The notes: generated by a model not told the origin, from the letters alone. Positions 34,941 to 43,425 are shown, counted from the stretch's first letter. The stretch: DNA of 64,000 nt from Pseudomonas sp. PDNC002 (GCF_016919445.1 NZ_CP070356.1:5707502-5771501), one strand, 5' to 3'. Program-made: numbers and translations.

Positions 34941-35593
34941 TGGCCCTGGTGATATTCGACCTCGACGACACCCTGATCGACGGCGACTGCGCGAGCCTGT
35001 GGAGCAAGCGCATGGCCGATCTCGGCTGGGTCGACGCGGAGTCGTTCCTCAAGCGCGACGCCGAACTGATGGCGCTGTACGCGCAGGGCAAGCTGCCCAT
35101 GGAGGACTACATGGCCTTCGCCCTGGAGCCGATGGCCGGGCGCAGCGTGGAAGAAATCGAGCGTGACGTGGAAGCCTTCGTCGAGGACGTGATCGAGCCG
35201 CTGATCCACAGCGACGCCTGCGCCACCCTCGCCCGCCACCGCGAAGCCGGCGACCGCCCGCTGGTGATCTCCGCCTCCGGCGTGCACCTGGTCAAGCCCA
35301 TCGCCGAACGCATCGGCATCGACGACGTGCTCGCCATCGACCTGGAAGTGGTGAACGGTCACTACACCGGCCGCACCGTCGGCACCCTCACCTACCGTGA
35401 AGGCAAAGTGCTGCGCCTGCTCGACCTGCTCGAAGGCGACGACAGCCCGTTGGCCGACGCGCACTTCTACTCCGACTCGCGCAACGACCTGCCGCTGCTC
35501 AAGCTGGTCGGCCACCCGCACGTGGTGAACGCCGACCCGGTGCTGCTGGAACACGCGCAGAAAATGGGCTGGGATATTCTCGACTGGAAGTGA
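34940..35593 (+). CDS. HAD-IB family phosphatase (SerB-like)
   Basis: 217 aa. All four HAD motifs are present: DLDDTL at residues 6-11, ISASG near 110, the Lys of EGKVLRL near 153 and YSDSRNDLPLL near 175. A helical cap of the phosphoserine/histidinol-phosphatase (HAD-IB) type lies between motifs I and II. The ATG overlaps the ATPase stop by 1 base (TGATG). As the last gene of an import operon it probably releases phosphate from a monoester produced by the AP-superfamily enzyme. A terminator follows immediately. Confidence 0.88.
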   Translation: MALVIFDLDDTLIDGDCASLWSKRMADLGWVDAESFLKRDAELMALYAQGKLPMEDYMAFALEPMAGRSVEEIERDVEAFVEDVIEPLIHSDACATLARHREAGDRPLVISASGVHLVKPIAERIGIDDVLAIDLEVVNGHYTGRTVGTLTYREGKVLRLLDLLEGDDSPLADAHFYSDSRNDLPLLKLVGHPHVVNADPVLLEHAQKMGWDILDWK

Positions 35594-35605
35594 CTTTTTA
35601 CCTGT

Positions 35606-35640
35606 AAAAAAGGGCCGCATCAGCGGCCCTTTTTTCTTCG
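35606..35640. terminator. Bidirectional intrinsic terminator
   Basis: AAAAAAGGGCCGC, loop ATCA, GCGGCCCTTTTTT: a 13-bp stem between the HAD gene and the convergent quinone oxidoreductase gene, serving both. Confidence 0.93.
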
Positions 35641-35659
35641 GCGTCGTCCGTGGCGCCCC

Positions 35660-36622
35660 TCAGCTCAGGCTCTCGTCGATCAGCACCACGACCTTGCCCT
35701 GCACCTGGTTGCTCGCCAGCGCATCGAACGCGCTCTGCGCATCGCGGACCGGGAAGGTACGCTCCAGCTGCGGACTCAGCTTGCCGGTTTCGAACAACGG
35801 CCAGACCTTCTGTCCCAGCTCGGCGATCAACTGCGCCTTGAAGTCGGCGTCCCGCGAACGCAGGGTCGAACCGATCAGTTGGATGCGCTTGCCCAGCAGC
35901 AACGCCAGGTCCAGTTCGGCCTTGCGACCGCCCATCAGACCAATGACCACCCATCGCCCGTCACGGCCGAGGATTTCCAGGTCGAGCGCGGCGTAATTCG
36001 CGCCGACCGGGTCGAGGATCACATCGAACGGTGCGAAATCTCGCAAGGATTCGAGGCTCTCGCCGCGCAGCGCGCCGCCCTCGGCGCCCAGGCCCTCGCA
36101 GTAGGCCAGCCGATCGGCGGAACCGACACTGACCCAGCACGGGCTACCGAAGGCCTTGCACAGCTGGATGCCGGCCGAGCCGACACCGCTGGCACCAGCA
36201 TGTAACAGCACTTTCTCGCCGGGCTGCAGCGCGCCGAGCATGAACAGATTCAGCCAGGCGGTGGCGTAAACCTCAGGCAGCGCGGCCGCTTCCGCCAGGC
36301 TCAGGCCAGCCGGCACCGGCAAGGCGTGGCGCTGGTCCACCACCACCTCCTCGGCCATGCCGCCACCGGCCAGCAGGGCGCAGACGCGATCACCCACCTG
36401 CCAGGTGCTGCCGGCGCCGACTTCGGTTACCACGCCGGCGCATTCCAGGCCGATGACGTCGCTGGCGCCCGGTGGCGGCGGATAGAGACCCGCGACCTGC
36501 AGCAGATCGGCGCGGTTGAGTCCTGCGGCAGCAACCTGGATACGGATCTGTCCCTGTGCGCAAGTTGGGTTCGGGCGCTCAGCCCACTCCACTCGCCCTT
36601 CGATGCCTTGCAATGCGTTCAC
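35660..36622 (-). CDS. NAD(P)H:quinone oxidoreductase, zinc-free MDR family
   Basis: 320 aa. GroES-like N-terminal domain (AAGLNRADLLQVAGLYPPPPGASDVIGLECAG) and Rossmann domain with HAGASGVGSAGIQLCKAFG near residue 148. No catalytic-zinc cysteines, so it belongs to the QOR/PIG3 branch. The start is GTG at 36622: the family begins near MNALQ-like residues, and a GGAGG site lies 6 bases upstream; the longer frame to 36715 has neither. It is divergent from prc. Confidence 0.9.
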   Translation of the reverse strand: MNALQGIEGRVEWAERPNPTCAQGQIRIQVAAAGLNRADLLQVAGLYPPPPGASDVIGLECAGVVTEVGAGSTWQVGDRVCALLAGGGMAEEVVVDQRHALPVPAGLSLAEAAALPEVYATAWLNLFMLGALQPGEKVLLHAGASGVGSAGIQLCKAFGSPCWVSVGSADRLAYCEGLGAEGGALRGESLESLRDFAPFDVILDPVGANYAALDLEILGRDGRWVVIGLMGGRKAELDLALLLGKRIQLIGSTLRSRDADFKAQLIAELGQKVWPLFETGKLSPQLERTFPVRDAQSAFDALASNQVQGKVVVLIDESLS

Positions 36623-36646
36623 GCTGCCTCCATAGTGACCTTGCAG

Positions 36647-36676
36647 GGCCCGACCCGTAAGGTCGGGCCTTTTCTT
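36647..36676 (+). terminator. Orphan plus-strand intrinsic terminator upstream of prc
   Basis: GGCCCGACC, loop CGTAA, GGTCGGGCC, then TTTTCTT. It faces rightward but no plus-strand gene ends just before it. It lies about 85-115 bp upstream of the prc start, so it may terminate a short leader or antisense RNA, or attenuate prc. Confidence 0.65.
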
Positions 36677-36760
36677 CGCGCCGATTTCTATTGCGATTGA
36701 ACCCGGCGTCGCCAATTACGGCCTAATATGCGTCATAACTCCGCGATCAGTCGAATCAGC

Positions 36761-38839
36761 ATGAAGCGATTTTTGCCCCGTACCGCCCTGTTGTTCATCC
36801 TCGGCGCAACCGCCTTTTCCTCGTTCGCGGCGACCACCAGCCCGAATGTCTGGGACGGCCTGCAGCCTGACCGGGATCAAGTGATCGCCAGCCTCAACAT
36901 CGTTGAGCTGCTCAAGCGCCATCACTACAACAAGCCGCCGCTGAACGACGAGCGCTCGGCGAAGATCTACGACAGCTACCTGAAGACTCTCGATCCGGCG
37001 CGGATGTACTTCACCCAGGCCGACATCGACCAGTTCGCGCCCTGGCGCACCCAGTTCGACGACTTCCTCAAGAGCGGCGAGCTGGAGCCTGGCTTCACCA
37101 TCTACAAGCGCCATCTCGACCGTCTGAAGGAACGCCTCGACTTCGCCCTGGCGATGCTCGGCAAAGGCGTCGACAAGATCGACTTCAAGACTGACGAATC
37201 GCTGGAAATCGACCGCGAGAAGTCGCCCTGGGCCAAGGACAGCGCCGCGCTGGACGACCTGTGGCGCAAGAAGGTTAAGGACGAAGTCCTGCGCCTGAAG
37301 ATCGCCGGCAAGGACAACAAGGCCATCCAGGAACAGCTGACCAAGCGCTACAAGAACCAGCTGATGCGCCTGGAGCAAACCCGCAGCGAAGACATCTTCC
37401 AGGCCTACATCAACGCCTTCGCCCAGACCTACGATCCGCACACCCAGTACCTGTCGCCGGACAGCGCGGAAAACTTCGACATCAACATGAGCCTCTCGCT
37501 GGAAGGCATCGGCGCCGTACTGCAGAGCGACAACGACTACGTGAAAGTCGTGCGCCTGGTACCGGCCGGCCCCGCCGAGAAGAGCAAGCAGATCGCCACC
37601 TCCGACAAGATCATCGGCGTTGCCCAGGGCAAGGGCGAAATGGTCGACGTGGTGGGCTGGCGTCTGGATGAAGTGGTCAAGCTGATCCGCGGCCCGAAAG
37701 GCTCGCAGGTCCGCCTGGAAGTGATTCCGTCGACCAACGCGCCCAACGACCAGACCAGCAAGATCGTCACCATCACCCGCGAGGCGGTGAAGCTGGAAGA
37801 CCAGGCGGCGAAGAAGTCGGAAATCACCATCGACCACGAAGGCAAGAACTACAAGCTGGGCATCATCGACGTGCCGGCGTTCTACCTCGACTTCAAGGCC
37901 TATCGCGCCGGCGACCCGGACTACAAGTCCACCACCCGCGACGTGAAGAAACTGATCGCCGAGCTGCAGAAGGACAACGTCGACGGTATCGTCATCGACC
38001 TGCGCAACAACGGCGGCGGCTCCCTGCAGGAAGCCACCGAGCTGACCGGGCTGTTCATCGATCAGGGCCCGACCGTGCTGGTGCGCAACAGCGACGGCCG
38101 TGTCGACGTGCTCAACGATGACGAGGGCAAGGCCTTCTACACCGGCCCGATGACCGTGCTGGTGAACCGCCTGTCCGCCTCGGCCTCGGAGATCTTCGCC
38201 GGCGCCATGCAGGACTACCACCGCGCGCTCATCGTCGGCGGCCAGACCTTCGGCAAGGGCACCGTGCAGACCATCCAGCCGCTCAACCATGGCGAGCTGA
38301 AGCTGACCCTGGCCAAGTTCTACCGCGTCTCCGGCCAGAGCACCCAGCACCAGGGCGTGATCCCGGACATCAGCTATCCGTCCATCGTCGACGACAAGGA
38401 AATCGGCGAGAGCGCGCTGCCCGACTCGATGCCGTGGGACACCATCAAACCCGCGCTGAAGGCCCAGGCCGATCCGTTCAAGCCGTTCCTCGACCAGTTG
38501 CGCACCCGCCATGACACGCGCACCGAGCACAACGCGGACTTCGTCTATGCCCGCGAACGCCTCGCCCTGGCCCAGGAGCTGATGAAGGAGAAGACTGTCA
38601 GCCTCAATGAAGCCAAACGTCGCGCCCAGCAGACCAGCATCGAGAGCCGCCAGTTGGCCATGGAGAACGCCCTGCGCAAATCCAAGGGCCAGGAGCCGCT
38701 CAAGGAGCTGAAGAAGGAAGACGAGAACGCCCTGCCGGAAGAGGACAAGACCAAGCCGCAGGACGACGCCTACCTCACCGAGTCCGGGCACATCCTGATC
38801 GACTACCTGAATCTGGACTCCCAGGTCGCCAAACACTGA
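36761..38839 (+). CDS. prc: Periplasmic carboxy-terminal processing protease Prc (AlgO)
   Basis: 692 aa. A signal peptide MKRFLPRTALLFILGATAFSSFA, an N-terminal helical domain, a PDZ domain (about 240-330; LSLEGIGAVLQSDNDYVKVVRLVPAGPAEKS) and the S41 peptidase domain with catalytic Ser in RLSASASEIFAGAMQDY and Lys in GKGTVQT. A C-terminal DUF3340-like tail is also typical of Prc. It degrades C-terminally exposed periplasmic substrates; in P. aeruginosa it helps degrade MucA. The start at 36761 gives a proper signal peptide; an ATG at 36728 would add 11 polar residues. Neither has a good ribosome site, so the start is uncertain. Confidence 0.93.
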   Translation: MKRFLPRTALLFILGATAFSSFAATTSPNVWDGLQPDRDQVIASLNIVELLKRHHYNKPPLNDERSAKIYDSYLKTLDPARMYFTQADIDQFAPWRTQFDDFLKSGELEPGFTIYKRHLDRLKERLDFALAMLGKGVDKIDFKTDESLEIDREKSPWAKDSAALDDLWRKKVKDEVLRLKIAGKDNKAIQEQLTKRYKNQLMRLEQTRSEDIFQAYINAFAQTYDPHTQYLSPDSAENFDINMSLSLEGIGAVLQSDNDYVKVVRLVPAGPAEKSKQIATSDKIIGVAQGKGEMVDVVGWRLDEVVKLIRGPKGSQVRLEVIPSTNAPNDQTSKIVTITREAVKLEDQAAKKSEITIDHEGKNYKLGIIDVPAFYLDFKAYRAGDPDYKSTTRDVKKLIAELQKDNVDGIVIDLRNNGGGSLQEATELTGLFIDQGPTVLVRNSDGRVDVLNDDEGKAFYTGPMTVLVNRLSASASEIFAGAMQDYHRALIVGGQTFGKGTVQTIQPLNHGELKLTLAKFYRVSGQSTQHQGVIPDISYPSIVDDKEIGESALPDSMPWDTIKPALKAQADPFKPFLDQLRTRHDTRTEHNADFVYARERLALAQELMKEKTVSLNEAKRRAQQTSIESRQLAMENALRKSKGQEPLKELKKEDENALPEEDKTKPQDDAYLTESGHILIDYLNLDSQVAKH

Positions 38840-38881
38840 TCGGATGTAATCAAACAGTCATGACGCTGTCGTGAAATGCAC

Positions 38882-38910
38882 AGGGCCGGGAAACCGGCCC
38901 TTTGCTTTTC
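38882..38910 (+). terminator. Intrinsic terminator after prc
   Basis: AGGGCCGG, loop GAAA, CCGGCCCT, then TTGCTTTTC. It lies in the 89-bp gap before the EAL gene. Confidence 0.85.
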
Positions 38911-38928
38911 CAGCCACCGAGAACCGTC

Positions 38929-40677
38929 ATGACCGTCACCGAGCAGTTGAGCGCGCTGGACCAGATCCTCGCTCACGGCGACCTGCACTGCCTGTTCCAG
39001 CCCATTCTGTCGCTTTCGGAAAGGCGCCTGGTGGGCTACGAAGCCCTCACCCGCGGCCCATCCAACGGCCCCTTGCACTCGCCCCTGACGCTGTTCAGCA
39101 TCGCCCGCAGCAGCGGCCGTCTCAGCCAGCTCGAACTACTGTGCCGACGCAAAGCCTGCGCACGCTTTCGCGACCTGAAACTCGAAGGCAAGCTGTTCCT
39201 CAACGTCTCGCCGGAGTCCCTGCTGGAGCCGACCCACCAGCCCGGCCGCACGCTGCAGCTGCTACAGACGTTCGGCATCTCGCCCAACGACGTGGTGATC
39301 GAGCTGACCGAGCAGACGCCCATCGAGGACTACACCCTCCTCGACACCGCGCTGCACCACTATCGCGCCATGGGCTTTTCCATCGCCCTGGACGACCTGG
39401 GCGCCGGCTACTCCAGCCTGCGCCTGTGGTCTGAGCTGCGCCCCGACTACGTGAAGATCGACCGTCACTTCATCGAAGGCATCCATCTGGACGCCGTGAA
39501 GCGTGAATTCGTCGGCTCGATCTTGAAGATGGCCCACGCCTCCCGCGCCCAGGTGATCGCCGAAGGTATCGAGATTCCGGAAGAGCTGGCAGTGCTGTCA
39601 GAGATGGGTGTCGACCTGGTGCAGGGTTATCTGCTCGGTCGTCCCAATGAAACGCCGCCGCGCGACGCCCGCGCCCTTCTGCCGGAGCTGGACAACGCGG
39701 GAACGCTGCTCGCCGAGGAACAGTCCGATCTCACCCCGCTCCTGCTGGAGCAACCGACGGTGCGCGACAGCACGCCCATAGGCGACGTGCTCGAGGCGTT
39801 CCGCGCCCAGGCCAACCTGAACTCCCTGGCGGTGCTCGATTGCCACGATCAACCGGTGGGCATCGTCCATCGCCATGCCCTTTCAGATGCCCTGCTCAAG
39901 CCGTTCGCCCCGGAGCTGTACGCGCGCAAACCCATCAGCCGGCTGATGAGCGAGGATTTCCTCGCGGTGGAGCGCAGCCAATCGCTGCAGCAGGTCAGCC
40001 GCCTGCTCACCAGCCGCGCGCGGCAGCGTATCGAGGAAGATTTCATCATCACCCAGGGTGGCCGCTACCTGGGGCTGGGGCGGGTAATCGACGTACTCAA
40101 GCTGATCACCGAACAGAAGATCCGCCAGGCTCGCCACGCCAACCCGCTGACCCTGCTGCCCGGCAACGTGCCGATCCAGCAGTGCCTGACGCGCTTGCTG
40201 CAACAGGGCCGCGAGGCGGTGGTGTGCTACGTCGACATCGACAGTTTCAAGCCCTTCAACGACCTCTACGGCTATGCACGCGGCGACGAAGTGCTGCTCT
40301 GCCTGGCGCAGTGCCTGGGCGAGCGGGTGGACCCGACGCGGGACTTCGTTGGCCATATCGGTGGCGATGACTTCATGCTGGTATTGGGGACACAGGACTG
40401 GCGCGAACGCCTCAATCACCTGCTGGAAGATTTCCAGGGCCAGTGCCGGCGCTTCTATAGCCGCGAGCACCTGGAAGCGGGCTGCTTCGTCGCGCACAAC
40501 CGCCAGGGGCGGCGCGAGGAGTATCCGCTGCTATCGCTATCGATCGGCGTGGTCCATGTGAAGAGCGGCGCCGGGCAGCGGCTGGATGCCAGCCAACTGG
40601 CCGGGCTGGCGTCGGAAGCCAAACGCCACGCGAAAAACATGCCCGGCTACAGCGTACACATCCTGACGGCCGAATGA
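38929..40677 (+). CDS. EAL-CBS-GGDEF cyclic-di-GMP protein
   Basis: 582 aa cytoplasmic protein in the unusual order EAL (about 10-250), CBS pair (about 285-400), GGDEF (about 420-575). The EAL domain looks active: GYEALTRGP, FLNVSPESL, ELTEQ, DDLGAGYSS, YVKIDR, AEGIE and QGYLLGRP are all retained. The GGDEF motif is degenerate (GGDDF), so a diguanylate cyclase role is doubtful and the domain may bind GTP or c-di-GMP. CBS domains suggest adenine-nucleotide control. Predicted net activity is phosphodiesterase. It is separated from prc by a terminator. Confidence 0.92.
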   Translation: MTVTEQLSALDQILAHGDLHCLFQPILSLSERRLVGYEALTRGPSNGPLHSPLTLFSIARSSGRLSQLELLCRRKACARFRDLKLEGKLFLNVSPESLLEPTHQPGRTLQLLQTFGISPNDVVIELTEQTPIEDYTLLDTALHHYRAMGFSIALDDLGAGYSSLRLWSELRPDYVKIDRHFIEGIHLDAVKREFVGSILKMAHASRAQVIAEGIEIPEELAVLSEMGVDLVQGYLLGRPNETPPRDARALLPELDNAGTLLAEEQSDLTPLLLEQPTVRDSTPIGDVLEAFRAQANLNSLAVLDCHDQPVGIVHRHALSDALLKPFAPELYARKPISRLMSEDFLAVERSQSLQQVSRLLTSRARQRIEEDFIITQGGRYLGLGRVIDVLKLITEQKIRQARHANPLTLLPGNVPIQQCLTRLLQQGREAVVCYVDIDSFKPFNDLYGYARGDEVLLCLAQCLGERVDPTRDFVGHIGGDDFMLVLGTQDWRERLNHLLEDFQGQCRRFYSREHLEAGCFVAHNRQGRREEYPLLSLSIGVVHVKSGAGQRLDASQLAGLASEAKRHAKNMPGYSVHILTAE

Positions 40678-40678
40678 G

Positions 40679-41164
40679 TCAGAGGCCCAGCTGGCGGGCG
40701 CGCTCCTCGAAGCGCTCGGCCTGGGCTTCGTCGGGATCGAGTCCCGGCCCGCCGCTGCGATACAGTTCGCCGAGCTTGCGCGCCGCCAACGGGTGGCCCG
40801 CCTCGGCGGCCTGGCTCCAGTAACGCGCCGCTTCCTGCGCATCGCCCGCATGGCGCGTGTCGCCCTTGAGCGATTGCACCCCCACCTGGTACGCCGCCTT
40901 GTGGTCGCCTGCTGCGGCAGCCAGACGGAGCAAGCGCAGTCCCTCCTCCCGAGCACCGAAACCCTGCCCGCGGAACAGCAGCAGGTGTCCATAGAAGCTC
41001 TGCGCGCCGACATCGCCAAGGGCGGCCATGCGCGAGAACTGGCCCTGCATCCAGGCCCAGGAGCGCGGCTGGCGAACCATCCACGGCCAGCCCATCAGTC
41101 GGCGCGCGACGGCATAGCTCAAGCGTGCGCGCAGGCGCCAGAACAGCTCGCGGGGCGAGGCCAT
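40679..41164 (-). CDS. Sel1/TPR-like repeat protein
   Basis: 161 aa. Two or three Sel1-like repeats are visible (AALGDVGAQSFYGHLLLFRGQGFGAREEGLRLLRLAAAAGDHKAAYQVGVQSLKG... and YWSQAAEAGHPLAARKLGELYRSG). There is no signal peptide. A GAGGAG site precedes the ATG, which overlaps the upstream gene's stop by one base (TGATG). It is the third gene of a compact operon with an XRE protein and an unknown protein, and ends one base after the EAL gene's stop in the convergent direction. Confidence 0.82.
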   Translation of the reverse strand: MASPRELFWRLRARLSYAVARRLMGWPWMVRQPRSWAWMQGQFSRMAALGDVGAQSFYGHLLLFRGQGFGAREEGLRLLRLAAAAGDHKAAYQVGVQSLKGDTRHAGDAQEAARYWSQAAEAGHPLAARKLGELYRSGGPGLDPDEAQAERFEERARQLGL

Positions 41165-41529
41165 CAGGGCTCCTCGGGGTACTCGAACTCGAACACGCGC
41201 ACCACCTCCGCCGCGTGCCAGCCGGCGGCCGCAGGGCCATCCGGTGCGCCGGAGAAGCGGCCAAGGCGCTCGACGCACTCGAAGAAACCGGTGCGCGGCA
41301 GGCGACTGGCGCCCTGGCTGATCACCAACGAACTGCGCAATGGGCGGCCCGCGCGAGCATCCAGCGCGGCCAGGTGCTCCAGCGCGGCGGTCAGCACCGT
41401 CATGGCGGGGGTGGGCAGTTGCAGGCGCTCGATCAGCGCCCGGTAGGTCAACAGATGGCGCTGCCGGCGAGCATCTTCCAGCTCGCCGAGCAGGCCTTCC
41501 CAATGTTTGCGACTGATCTGCACGCTCAA
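41164..41529 (-). CDS. Hypothetical protein, middle gene of the XRE/Sel1 operon
   Basis: About 121 aa; no recognised family. The likely start is TTG at 41529, which overlaps the XRE stop (TTGA) and has GGGGAG 8 bases upstream; GTG at 41523 is an alternative with a poorly spaced site. It begins near VQISRKHWEGLLGELEDARRQRHLLTYRALIERL: an N-terminal charged helix, then an alanine-rich helix and a basic region RPLRSSLVISQG. It is tightly coupled on both sides. Compare small helical toxins or partner proteins next to XRE regulators, but this is speculation. Confidence 0.65.
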   Translation of the reverse strand: MSVQISRKHWEGLLGELEDARRQRHLLTYRALIERLQLPTPAMTVLTAALEHLAALDARAGRPLRSSLVISQGASRLPRTGFFECVERLGRFSGAPDGPAAAGWHAAEVVRVFEFEYPEEP

Positions 41530-41843
41530 GAAGCGGACTCCCCAGTGCCCAGGGCACGACGCAGGCCATGCTGGATGGCGTCGCTGGCCTCGCGCTCGCC
41601 CTTCTCGATCAGTTCGAGGTAGGACGGGCTGATGCCCACCGAACGCGCCAGCGTTTCGAGAGACAGACCACGGGCTTCGCGCAGCGCCTTCCAATCGGGC
41701 GCTTCGTCGAGCGCCGGGGCGGCTGTGGGCTTGACGACCTGCGCGGCACCCCGGCCGGCAGCCGCCAGCAGCGCCTGGTACTCGCCCCAGGGAACCACGG
41801 CGTACTCCGCTTCGCCGTCACGCATGATGACTTGAACGTTCAT
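41526..41843 (-). CDS. XRE-type helix-turn-helix protein, antitoxin-like
   Basis: 105 aa. The N-terminus MNVQVIMRDGEAEYAVVPWGEYQALL has the YAVVPWGEYQ pattern seen in Phd/YefM- and RelB-like antitoxin leaders. The C-terminal half is an XRE helix-turn-helix (LREARGLSLETLARSVGISPSYLELIEKGER). An AAGGAG site precedes the ATG. It probably represses its own operon. Its promoter region overlaps that of the divergent binding-protein gene at 41930. Confidence 0.8.
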   Translation of the reverse strand: MNVQVIMRDGEAEYAVVPWGEYQALLAAAGRGAAQVVKPTAAPALDEAPDWKALREARGLSLETLARSVGISPSYLELIEKGEREASDAIQHGLRRALGTGESAS

Positions 41844-41929
41844 GACAACACTCCTTGCAGGCAGCCATCTTAACAGTCTGGAGAGCGACTGTGCCGGCTA
41901 TACTGCGCACCGCCGTCACGCCACCAGAC

Positions 41930-42688
41930 ATGGGGACCGACTTGCAGCGCCTCCTTTCGTTCTGCCTTTGCCTGGCCAGCTGCCTGTGCGGCGCCGAGGA
42001 ACTGCGCTGGGGCTATTCACCCAGCAATGGCATGCCTTACGCGGAAAGTATCGACCATGAACTGGCGCCTGGCTTCATCCGCGATCTGGGCGAAACCGTC
42101 GGACAGCGCCTGGGGCTCGAGGTTCGCTTCGTGGAAACCCCGGACAAACGCATCGAAACGGCGCTCGCACAAGGCAGCATCGACTTGTTGTGCATCAACA
42201 ATCCGCAATGGATGAAGGCACCCGCCAAGCTGCATTGGTCACCCGGCCTGTTCGAGGAGGAAGATGTGCTCGCCTTTCGCACAGACGCGCCGCCGATGGA
42301 CGACCTGGAGGCATTGAACGGCACTCGCCTCGGCACCAGTCTGGGCTATATCTATCCCAATCGACTAATGCAGGCGTTCGCCGAAGGGCGGATCCAACGC
42401 ACCGACGCCCGCGATCTGGACACCCGCTTGCACATGCTCGAGCACCGTCGCCTGGATGCCCTGATCGATATGCGCCGACCACTGGAATTCCTGGTGGCCG
42501 AGCACGTCAACCTGCCCGTGGCAGTAAGCCGTAAAGGTGTGCAACGTTATTCGATCTACTGCTCCTACGGCCCGGCGCTGCCGGTCCCGGCCGACCGGCT
42601 GGATGCGGTGCTGCAGACCCTGGTGGACGACGGCGCCATCCAGCGGCTGCTTGGCGAGCAGTCCGCGCGGCTACGTCAGAGGCGCTGA
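41930..42688 (+). CDS. Periplasmic solute-binding protein, SBP_bac_3-like, without transporter
   Basis: 252 aa. The signal peptide region LQRLLSFCLCLASCLCGA is followed by EELRWGYSPSNGMPYAE and the two-lobe pattern of family 3 (RIETALAQGSIDLLC, LNGTRLGTSLGYIYPN, RLHMLEHRRLDALID). No permease or ATPase is adjacent; orphan proteins of this kind may be sensors. The start is uncertain: ATG at 41930 lacks a ribosome site, while TTG at 41942 has GGGGA 6 bases upstream and gives 248 aa. A TATACT -10-like hexamer lies at 41899-41904. The 3' end overlaps the convergent YkvA gene by 13 bp. Confidence 0.78.
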   Translation: MGTDLQRLLSFCLCLASCLCGAEELRWGYSPSNGMPYAESIDHELAPGFIRDLGETVGQRLGLEVRFVETPDKRIETALAQGSIDLLCINNPQWMKAPAKLHWSPGLFEEEDVLAFRTDAPPMDDLEALNGTRLGTSLGYIYPNRLMQAFAEGRIQRTDARDLDTRLHMLEHRRLDALIDMRRPLEFLVAEHVNLPVAVSRKGVQRYSIYCSYGPALPVPADRLDAVLQTLVDDGAIQRLLGEQSARLRQRR

Positions 42689-43101
42689 ATCGCGTCCGGC
42701 GGCGGCAACTGTTTCAGGGCTTCGCGGGCTTCTACACCTTGCCCGTCCCGCCAGACCTTGAACGCATCCAGTTCGGACTGCCAACGGCGCACTACCCACG
42801 CCAGAACCGCCAGATCGTCCAGGAAGCCGACACCGAACAGCCAGTCGGGAACGAGATCGACAGGTGATAGGAAGTACAGCAAAGCCGCCACGACAGAAAC
42901 CAGGGCTTGGGAGCTGACGCCGCGATAATCGCCCCGGACCCAGGCGACCAGCAGCTCCTGCAGCAGCTTGAAATCGGTGCGTGCGAGTTTCACCCGCCCG
43001 CTTTTGCGCGCCACCGCGAACAGCAACGCCGGGACACGGCCACGGGCCAGAAAACGGCTTGCCAGGGCCAGATAGCGATCAAAACCTGGAGGCTTTTTCA
43101 T
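42676..43101 (-). CDS. YkvA-family protein (DUF1232)
   Basis: 141 aa. The DUF1232 core is unmistakable: VSVVAALLYFLSPVDLVPDWLFGVGFLDDLAVLAWVVRRW near residues 65-105. There is probably one membrane hairpin. Function is unknown. A GAGGTGA site precedes the ATG at 43101. The long upstream gap to 43475 contains its promoter. Confidence 0.88.
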   Translation of the reverse strand: MKKPPGFDRYLALASRFLARGRVPALLFAVARKSGRVKLARTDFKLLQELLVAWVRGDYRGVSSQALVSVVAALLYFLSPVDLVPDWLFGVGFLDDLAVLAWVVRRWQSELDAFKVWRDGQGVEAREALKQLPPPDAIQRL

Positions 43102-43142
43102 CGATTCACCTCGATCGGAACATTCGTACAAGGCGCGTTAAG

Positions 43143-43167
43143 GTTATCCACCTTTCCTGTGGATAAC
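43143..43167. promoter_or_regulatory. Inverted pair of DnaA-box-like 9-mers
   Basis: GTTATCCAC, seven bases, GTGGATAAC: a perfect 9-bp inverted repeat. The right copy read on the minus strand is TTATCCACA, the DnaA-box consensus; the left is TTATCCACC. It lies 42-66 bp upstream of the YkvA start. The rest of the 374-bp gap 43102-43475 is moderately AT-rich with no gene. Confidence 0.4.
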
Positions 43168-43425
43168 TCTGTTGAAAGCGACCTTCGATATCGCCAAAAC
43201 GCCCGTACCACGAGGGCTGCAGACAGATCGGCGATTTTTTGTTCACCTGACAAATACGTTAAAAATCATGCAGTTGCGGCTAAGCGAAGGGCCGATCAAT
43301 GTCAAGGGACGGACATTGTTTCAACTGCGTCAAATATGTGCATAAGGGTAACACCGCGCCCGAAGGTTACTCCCTTTCAGACCCAGCGGTCAGCCAGCCG
43401 TTCCAGAGCGTTTGCACCACAAATG

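Noticed and set aside
36716..38836. 706-codon minus-strand frame covering all of prc
   Set aside because: Mirror of the prc codon bias (His/Val/Gln/Leu-rich); prc itself is unambiguous.
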